In this document: positions 56,881-64,000 of the stretch, piece after piece | Numbering within the stretch: the stretch's first letter is position 1 | How the letters are laid out: each line of letters starts with the position of its first letter | Assembly: GCF_907164915.1 (NCBI RefSeq) | Contig: NC_061862.1 | Coordinates: forward strand, 85,918,846 to 85,982,845 | Origin: Impatiens glandulifera | Lineage: Eukaryota > Streptophyta > Magnoliopsida > Ericales > Balsaminaceae | Length of the DNA stretch: 64,000 nucleotides | Direction of reading: 5' to 3' | The notes under the pieces: model-generated | Told to the model about the DNA's origin: nothing | The model's input: the letters and a program-made list of their open reading frames with translations, nothing else | Database searches by the model: none | Position numbers and translations under genes: made by a program

Positions 56881-56992
56881 GTATGTTTTTGAATGTCATC
56901 TATACCTTCTTTACTTTTCGTCCCAACCTTTTTTATGTTTTTTGAATACTCGACATGAAATGTTCTATTATGGTTGATTATCAGGAACACAT

Positions 56993-59402
56993 ATGAGCGA
57001 GAATGATATGAACGAGAATGATATTAATGATTTAAGGTATATTGTTTAACTTCTCTAATTTTTTTCGTTCATATGTAAGCGAAGATCTCTTCACTAATAG
57101 GATTTTTGATAATAGCTTATAAAGCGAAACTCTCTTCGCCTAATATTACAATGTTATTAATGTTGAAGTGAAGCGCTCTTCGCTTATAATGTCTTAATTT
57201 TACAATAATCTACAAGTTTTGGTTAGTTTAAGCTTTATTTTCCACGTGTTCAAATTGAACAGCAAATCTGCTAGTTGTCGTCGTCAATTGAATTTCGATG
57301 GAAACGGTCAACCTTTGGAGGACATCGAAGCCAACTTAATTCCACATTTAGGTAGGGAATTTGAGAGTGAAGAAGAAGGCTACGTATTCTACTTAGCATA
57401 CGCTAAACTAATAGGATTTGGTATAAGGCGCAGTTCAAAACATGTAGACAACGAGGGTAAAATATTGGATATAGTTTTTTGTTGTAGTGCACAGGGTGAA
57501 TGGGGAAAAGACAAACGTGATGTCTATGTGAGACGTAGCCGTTCTGTGACGAGGTTCTATTGTGAAGCGAAATTGAGGATAAAAAGGGCAGACAATGGAA
57601 AGTTCCAAGTGGTAAATTTTATTAGTGATCATAGTCATCCTCTTGCAAGTCCAAAGAAAACTCACCTGTATAGATGCCATAGGAATATTTCTGCAGTTGC
57701 AGGCTTACATATCGAGATGGCCACTAACATAGGAATTCCTCCTAAGTCATCACATGCTCTAATGTCTAAACAGATCGGTGGAAGGGAGAATCTTGGTTTT
57801 CTTCCTGAGGATTACAAAAATTACCTGCGAACGAAAAGAACGAGAGAGTGTAATTTTGGGGAAACAGGGGGTGTATTAGAGTATTTGCAGAAAAAACAAT
57901 CCAATGATCCTGGTTTTTATAATGTTTTTCAACTTGATGCGGACGATTTGATAACGAATATTTTTTGGTGTGATTCCAACATGCGGTCCGATTATTCATA
58001 CTTCGGAGACGTTGTCAGTTTTGACACCACCTACAAGAAGAATAAGGAAGGTCGTCCAGTTGCGCTTTTTGTAGGTGTCAATCATCACAAACAATCAATT
58101 ATTTTTGGTGCAGCTCTATTATACGATGAAACTACGATGACTTTTGAATGGTTGTTTGAGACTTTCACCAAAGCTATGCGTGGGAAAAAACCAAAAACCA
58201 TTCTTAAAGATCAAGACGCGGCCATGGCTAAGGCCTTGTCGTCTACATGGCCCGAAAGAAATCATTGTCTTTGTATTTGGCACATATTTCAAAATGCAGC
58301 CATACATCTTAGCTCCGTGTTCCATAATTTCAGAGAATTTTCTAAGGATTTTTCTTCGTGTATATATGATTTTGAAGAAGAGATAGAGTTTGTTGAAGCT
58401 TGGAATCAAATGTTGACAAACTACGGGCTTGAAAACAACGACTGGTTGAAACGCATGTTTAGCATTAGGCGAAAGTGGGCATTAGTCTATGGACGACAAA
58501 TGTTTTGTGCTGATATGACGACAACATAGAGAAGTGAGAGTATGAACAGTTTGTTGAAAAGGTACTGCTCCTACAAACACAAGTTTTTAGAATTTTTCAA
58601 ACACTTTGAAAGACTAATCGATGAAAGAAGATATGATGTGTTGAAGTCTGATTTCAAATCAATTACCAGCCAACCAAGTCTTAACTATCCAGTTTTGATC
58701 TTAAAGGATGCCTGCAAAGTTTACACCCCAGAGGTCTTTAAGTGCTTTGAACAACAATGGTTTATGTCGCATGATTGTGGTGTAGAAATGTTAGAGGATG
58801 TCGACACACACAGAAAATATAAGGTAACACCCCACACTAGAAGATGCTCTCATACAGTTACAGTTCATAAGAATGATGATAAGAATATTGAGTGTAGCTG
58901 TTGTAAATTTGAATTTGGAGGGATTTTGTGTGCTCACATCCTAAAGATTTTCACAACGATTGACGTGTTGAAGATTCCTCCAGCGTTGATATTGAAGAGG
59001 TGGACAAGAACAGCCAAAGATAGAATATTTGGAACTGATCCAATCGTGGACAGTAGTAATGTTGATCAGAGTGAGCTTCATAACATAAGATACAGAGATT
59101 TGTGTGGCTTGTCCATGCATTTATTTACCAAGGCAGCCGAAAGAGATGACACTTACAAGCATGTCAAAGAAATTATGCTTAGCCAATGTACGTTTGTGGA
59201 TAAAAAATTACAGGAGAGTATAAATATGCAAACTCCACCAACAGATGTATCATGTTCTGCCGAGGGTGCCCATTTTCAGGCGAAAGGAATGAAAACTAAG
59301 AAGCCAACAAAGTATGGTAAGAGAAGGAAAGGTGGACTAGAGAAAAACTCAAGAAAAAGAAAATCAACAAGAATAACTAGAGAATCACAGATTCCGGTAT
59401 GA
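56993..59402 (+). pseudogene. FAR1-type MULE transposase, nearly intact (one in-frame stop)
   Basis: The first coding exon is 56993-57036 ('MSENDMNENDINDL'), joined in phase to 57263 ('SKSASCRRQLNFDG'). A possible upstream leader exon ends at ATG|GTATGT near 56880. Domains: FAR1 DNA-binding (about residues 45-140, 'GYVFYLAYAKLIGFGIRRSS', with a C2H2-type zinc set in 'FCCSAQG', 'YCEAKL', 'SDHSHPL'). MULE catalytic domain: Asp in 'VSFDTTYKKN', Asp in 'LKDQDAAMAKAL', then 'CLCIWHIFQNA', with the catalytic Glu near 'SESMNSLLK'. SWIM finger: 'CSCCKFEFGGILCAH' (about 58892-58937). One TAG at 58527-58529 interrupts an otherwise open frame just before that Glu. The C-terminus is at 59402 or may splice at CCG|GTATGA to an exon after CCTTTCCAG (59490) that stays open for about 75 codons. 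Domesticated FAR1/FRS regulators have the same domains, but the repeats around it favour a transposase. Confidence 0.85.
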
Positions 59403-59976
59403 ATTTGCTGACTTAACTTCTTTACTAATAATTGGGTTATTATTATTCATTTATTAACATACTTTTAAATAATTTGATATACCTTTCCAGCCATCAAATG
59501 CAATTCCACGACCACTCCCCAGTTCTCAACTCCTCAACAATGGGACGAAAGTTCAGCATGGACTCCAATACTCCGTTCACTGTTCTTTTGTCATCTCAAC
59601 TATTGAATTCCAGTTTCATGTGAAATCTGATATGTATTGTATGTATATTGGATTTGAAACCAAGAAGAAGGTTGAATGTATGCATGCGATGTTTTATGTA
59701 ATACCAAAAGAATGACAACACTAATTCATTTCTAAAAAAATAAAAACACCTAAATCAATCGAATATTTGTTTGCCCCCAGTCGACTCCTATTAAGTATCC
59801 TTTTAGTTACAAATTGAGAATTTGAAACCTAAAACTGAAGCGAATATGTATTCGCTTCAATGAAAACAAGTATTTGAGGCGAATATTTATTCTCTTCATA
59901 TTTCTTTCATGAGATTGATATTTTTGTGGAATTTGGTATTTACATGTGAGGGTAAGTGTAATGACATGACAAGTAA
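59403..59976. other. 3' part of the transposase gene and right flank
   Basis: 59491-59715 may be a terminal exon as described for the transposase. Beyond that lie GCGAATATGTATTCGCTTC-type palindromes (about 59838-59900), which mirror those on the left flank. Confidence 0.45.
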
Positions 59977-60197
59977 TCCGGCTTCTCATGGGTGGGGTGG
60001 GGGTTTTACATGAACAATTATTTGAGGAGAATATGTATACGCTTCAATGAAAACAAGTATTTGAGGCGAATATTTATTCTCTTCATATTTCTTTCATGAA
60101 ATTGATATTTTTGTGGAATTGTTATTACATGTGAGGGTAAGTGTATCGAAATGACAAGTAATTCGGCTTCTCATTGGTGGGGTGGGGGTTTTACATC
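59977..60197 (-). repeat. Right subterminal repeats, inverted relative to the left
   Basis: Two copies (59977-60012 and 60158-60197) of the reverse complement of CATGTAAACCCCCACCCCACC.ATGAGAAG, together with TGTGAGGGTAAGTGTA, the reverse complement of TACACTTACCCTCACA. The matching left-side sequence has TACACTTACCCATG, so the similarity extends beyond the C-rich core. Confidence 0.8.
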
Positions 60198-60250
60198 AAT
60201 TTGAGTCTTCACATATAAATTTTATAAAAATTTATTAAATAAAGAAAAAG

Positions 60251-61020
60251 TGTTTGAAGCGAATATTTATGCGCCTCATGTTTCTTTCACTTAATTTATT
60301 CATTTAACACATAAATGAACAAGTATTTGAAAATCAAATTTCATAAAAAACAATCTGCATGTATACATGTTCATTATTGTCAAGAACGTGTTCATTATGT
60401 TCCTTTTGAAAATTTAAATTACACAACATATTCATCATTGTAGCAATGTTTGAAGCGAATATTTATGCGCCTCATGTTTCTTTCAATTAATTTATTCATT
60501 TAACACATAAATGAACAAGTATTTGAAAATCAAATTTCATAAAAAACAATCTGCATGTATACATGTTCATTATTGTCAAGAACATGTTCATTATGTTCCT
60601 TTTGAAAATTTAAATTACACAACATATTCATTATTGTAGCAATGTTTGAAGCGAATATTTATGCGCCTCATGTTTCTTTCACTTAATTTATTCATTTAAC
60701 ACATAAATGAATGCGCCTCATGTTTCTTTCACTTAATTTATTCATTTAACACATAAATGAACAAGTATTTGAAATCATAAAAAACAATCTGCATGTATAC
60801 ATGTTCATTATTGTCAAGAACATGTTCATTATGTTCCTTTTGAAAATTTAAATTACACAACATATTCATCATTGTAGCAATGTTTGAAGCGAATATTTAT
60901 GCGCCTCATGTTTCTTTCACTTAATTTATTCATTTAACACATAAATGAACAAGTATTTGAAAATCAAATTTCATAAAAACAATCTGCATGTATACATGTT
61001 CATTATTGTCAAGATGTGAA
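60251..61020. repeat. 196-bp tandem repeat, about four units
   Basis: Units starting TGTTTGAAGCGAATATTTATGCGCCTCATG at 60251, 60447, 60643 and 60881. The third contains an extra internal duplication of about 45 bp (AATGCGCCTCATGTTTC...). Each unit also has CATTTAACACATAAATG and GTATACATGTTCATTATTGTCAAGAAC. Degenerate copies continue to about 61190. Confidence 0.93.
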
Positions 61021-61192
61021 GTAACATTTTTTGAAAATTTAAATTACACAACATATTCATTATTGTACCAATGTGAATTAAAATTATATGAATAGTTTAA
61101 TTACCCAATCTGTATGCATCTTCATTATTGTACTAATGTCAACTAAAATTATTTGTAAACTTTAATTACACAATCTGTATACATTTCATAAT

Positions 61193-63889
61193 TCATTGAC
61201 TTATCCATTTACTACAGGAATTGTAGACCTTGCTCCTGGCTTTGTTGAGCTCCGAGCCAATGACACGCCAATAATATTCCATCCTCAAGGTCTTTATTTG
61301 GTTCCGTACATTTTTTTTAACGCCAAAGCCACTTTTCCAACCCTTCACCTCACCTTCATACGTCTCAATGTGTCTCATGCAAAAAATGCCGCAGTTAGTG
61401 TAATTCTTGGAATCCTGCCATGACAATTTCAAACATATCTTTTCCAAACCGCCATACTTTTCAGCAAGAACAGGGTCTACGTCGTTCATATATTGTTGAA
61501 TGTAGTCATCCTGATACATCATTACAAACAACATGATGTAATGTATTTTAGTGCTACTAGAATTCCAAAATTGAACTAGTTGAAAATTTAATTGTAGTGT
61601 CATACCAAGATTTGTGCATTCTTATATCTTCTTTCGAAGGGCGATTGCATAGGTGACTGTCTGTTGTCAATTACTTGAAATTGCCTTTGTATGAAGTTAT
61701 AGCAAACCAAGTAGAAATGTTTGTCATCAATGATTGGGAAAAACAACTGTGGATAGAATTAAAACAAATTAGATTTCAACTGAGTTGTACATGCTATTAT
61801 AAGGTACCACAGCGAGAGATGTACTTACGAGGTCAACATCCAAGAGGTCCCTTTTCGAAATTTCGAAAGCCTGACCTTCACGACAGAACCTTTCATTGAA
61901 TTGGTCTCGGGTAGTTATCCCACCTTCACGAAAAATCTATTTACAGCAGTCTTTAGTCTCACAATAATAACATAATTGATAAATAACAGTGCTAGTACAA
62001 CTTACGGTGAGCACGGTTGTGTAGAAAATCTTATTGTAACGACGTTTTACATTTTTCCTACAAGGTTGTGCAACATGTATGACCAAATGTCAATAATCAT
62101 ACTGTCTACCCAGGTTTGATCAGCCATTGTAAGCATGTCCCCGCGCGTCACGTGTAGACATAGGTTCTCCCCAATAAATAACATTTCACTGCATGAAACC
62201 AGAAAAACATGTTTCAGAATGGGGTACAAATTATATTTTTTATGAATAAGTAAGTATGTCCAGGAAACATTACCTTGGATCAAGTCCTATAGCAAATATG
62301 AAACCCACAAAAATCTTCTGAATGTTTGTCATTTGTTTTACATCCCTAAACATTTTATTGAAATATGGGGTTTTCAAAGCTGGAGGCAATTCCAATGCTT
62401 TAACCCATTCTTTCAATTGCATTTGTAGACGAGAAGAGGCAGTTTGAAGTGGTGGTGGTAGACTGGAGATGCATTCTTCCGGTTCATTCTTTACTATTGC
62501 CAAAGAAGAGGCAGTTTGAAGCGGCGGTGGTAGACTGGAGATGCATTCTTCCGGTTCATTTTTTACTATTGCCAAAGAAGGGAAGTTGTTGTTGGTTTCG
62601 GTGTTGATGACATCGGTTAACCAATCCGTTTTCAAATTTCGGGGGACTTTTCTACAGACATTTAAGGCCTTTGACGGTCCTGCTTCCTCTTTTTTTGGGA
62701 TAATTTGGGTAGGAGGCAAGGCTGGGGTGGTTGGAGTGCTGGTGTTCATGTTGGTTTCTGTTTTGGGAGTAATGGGGTTGGCTTTGGGTTTGGTTTGTGC
62801 CATGGGAGGAGTTGGGGCTTTGGTTAGAGGAATGGGGTTGGCTTTGGGTTTTGTTTGTGCAATTGGAGGGGTTGGTGTTGGGGTTAGAGGAATGCGGTTG
62901 GGTTGGGCTTGTGCCATTGGAGGGGTTGGGGTTGTGATTAGAGGAATGGGGTTGGCTTTGGGTTTGGCTTGTGCAATTGGAGGGGTTTGGGTTAGAGGAA
63001 TGGGGTTGGGTTTGGCTTTTGCCATTGGAGGGGTTTGGGTTGGGGTTTTGGTTTCTGTTTTGAGTGGAATGGGGTTCTTGTGGGATTGGGTCGTTGGTGT
63101 GAGGGTGGTTTGTGTGTTGTCTTGGGTGTTTAGAGGAAGGGTGTTGCCTTTGTCTTGGGTGTTGGCTTTGGTGTTTTTTACGGTGTTGGAAGAAAGGGTG
63201 CTCTTGTTGGCTAGGGCTGTTGGAGTGGTGTTGGCTTTGGTGTTTTTTTGGGTGTTGGGAGAAAGGCTGCTCTTGTTGGTTTGGGCTGTGGGAGTGGTGT
63301 TGGCTTTTGTGTTTGTTTCGGTGGTGGGGGTTAATGTGTTCTTGTTGGCTGGGGCCGTTGGAGTGGGGTTGGGTTTTGTGTGTGGTTCGGTGGTGGGGTT
63401 TAATGTGTTCTTGTTGGCTGGGGCCGTTGGAGTGGTGTTGGCAGGGTTGTTGGTAGGAAGGTTATTGGCTTTCGCTTGGGTGGTGGCTTCTGTGTTGGGG
63501 TTAATGCCACTTCCTCTTGGCTGCTACTGTTTTTTTTTGTCCAGGCTCCGCTGTAAGCCTTCCCTCAGGATTGAATGGGAGTTTAGTACCGTGGCCAATG
63601 GCTCAAATGCAGACTGTACAAGTTCCATTGCGTTTATCTGGTGCATCTCATTCAGATATTTAGCCCCTTGTGCCAATTCGTCTGCAGCGGCCGCAACCTT
63701 CCTCAAACATGATGCCAGGTTTTGTGGAATTGGAGCCTGCTCAGTTTGATTGTCATCTCCAGATTGTGGTGGTGTTGGCTCCACATTTTGTTGAATCGGT
63801 GGTTGCTCATTCGGAATGGCTATGCGAGCAACTACCCTACCATGTCCAAACCCCCCCTGTGCAGCCTCATACTGAACCCTTTCGTACAT
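61193..63889 (-). pseudogene. Ulp1-like cysteine protease gene (C48 type), MULE-associated, one stop
   Basis: A multi-exon minus-strand gene. N-terminal exon from 63889: 'MYERVQYEAAQGGFGHGRVV' and a helical part. A TAG at 63524-63526 interrupts it, then in the same frame a long Thr/Pro/Asn/Lys-rich repeat tract, a 24-residue duplication ('AIVKNEPEECISSLPPPLQ' twice) and 'LQMQLKEWVKALELPPAL'. Exon end near 62276 (CCAAG|GTAATG). Next exon: 'LHVTRGDMLTMADQTWVDSM' (about 62060-62190), the start of the protease domain. The later exons give a catalytic triad: His 61717-61719 ('KHFYLVC'), Asp 61666-61668 ('QVIDNRQ') and Cys 61391-61393 ('NYTNCGIFCMRHIETYEG'). Ulp1-type proteases cleave SUMO-like modifiers, and ULP-like genes are known passengers in plant MULEs. 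The gene converges on the FAR1-type transposase. The left part of the window's right edge may hold more 5' sequence. Confidence 0.75.
62431..62580. repeat. 72-bp tandem duplication within the Ulp1-like gene
   Basis: GAAGAGGCAGTTTGAAG.GG.GGTGGTAGACTGGAGATGCATTC...ACTATTGCCAAA occurs twice in direct order with a few differences, in frame (24 codons). Confidence 0.9.
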
Positions 63890-64000
63890 CTTCTTCTCGT
63901 CCTAGCATCCCAAGATAGGAAAATTCCTTGAGACCTGACTGTTTACCTTGAACTCAACCACACGGTCCAAGTAGCACAACTGATACATTAGCATGAACAA
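63890..64000. other. Right edge of the window
   Basis: The minus-strand reading upstream of the Ulp1-like ATG is not clearly coding. Further 5' exons or the leader may lie beyond the window. Confidence 0.3.

Larger units (their letters stand above)
53690..60230 (+). mobile_element. FAR1-type MULE carrying a BRCT gene
   Basis: Subterminal blocks containing CATGTAAACCCCC...CCCATGAGAAG occur four times in plus orientation on the left (53785-53820, 54071-54108, 54343-54378, 54697-54732) and twice in inverted orientation on the right (59977-60012, 60158-60197). Between them lie the BRCT gene and the FAR1-type transposase gene. Palindromes of the type AAGCGAA...TTCGCTT are spread over both flanks and the transposase introns. 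The right limit may be further out if the Ulp1-like gene belongs to the same element. Confidence 0.7.

Noticed and set aside
57219..59402. A domesticated FAR1/FRS light-signalling gene
   Set aside because: Domains would fit, but an in-frame stop, the flanking inverted subterminal repeats and shared palindromes favour a transposon copy.
62541..63749. A 402-codon plus-strand frame rich in Gly, Val and Leu that looks like a membrane protein
   Set aside because: It is the antisense of the Thr/Pro-rich tract of the Ulp1-like gene. Its hydrophobicity follows from complementing ACC/CCA/AAC codons, and no family match is seen.

Overview
The window looks like a repeat-dense piece of a dicot plant nuclear genome. 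The evidence is AT-rich DNA with introns, Ty1-copia, LINE, Helitron and Mutator-like elements, an intact plant UDP-glycosyltransferase gene, and a broken plant ABCB transporter gene. The glycosyltransferase resembles the UGT94/UGT91 sugar-chain-extending group, and the accessory proteins of the large copia element resemble ones I remember from asterid genomes, so an asterid (perhaps Lamiales) is my guess, not a demonstrated assignment. One run of exactly 500 N (50687-51186) is a scaffold gap.

Layout. 1-10.4 kb: a small LTR with a primer-binding site, a decayed LINE ORF1 with a DUF4283-like domain, several minisatellites and a long (TA)n tract. 10.4-29.3 kb: a decayed MuDR-type Mutator-like element (MULE). 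It is split by a nearly complete 13,974-bp Sirevirus-like copia element on the minus strand (11270-25243) with identical-length 1,209-bp LTRs and a 5-bp target duplication. After its pol gene this element carries three related accessory genes, each preceded by its own TATA box. The MULE continues to the right with its transposase pseudogene, a 73-bp palindromic array and, on the other strand, a decayed BRCT-domain gene. 30.3-35.5 kb: an intact two-exon UGT gene (462 aa) whose 3.76-kb intron contains a Helitron with recognisable ends and an 88-bp minisatellite. 35.9-46.0 kb: a 5'-truncated, decayed Sirevirus-like element on the plus strand, with a fourfold tandem copy of part of reverse transcriptase and the same type of accessory gene. 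46.8-48.7 kb: an ABCB (P-glycoprotein) pseudogene abutting a third decayed copia element (48.7-52.5 kb). 52.5-53.1 kb: a DUF4283-like remnant.

53.7-64 kb: the most interesting block. It holds an intact five-exon gene for a 224-aa tandem-BRCT protein resembling the C-terminus of plant BRCA1, followed by a FAR1-type MULE transposase gene with one in-frame stop, and, pointing towards it, a Ulp1-like cysteine protease gene. Subterminal repeats in inverted orientation (53.8-54.7 kb versus 60.0-60.2 kb) bracket the BRCT and transposase genes, so the BRCT gene appears to lie inside the transposon.

The main candidates for new biology are: (1) a BRCA1-like BRCT gene associated with two different MULEs in one window; (2) a copia lineage with amplified post-pol accessory genes that have private promoters; (3) a Helitron sitting 11 bp inside the intron of an intact UGT gene. 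All calls come from reading the sequence by eye. No database search was run.
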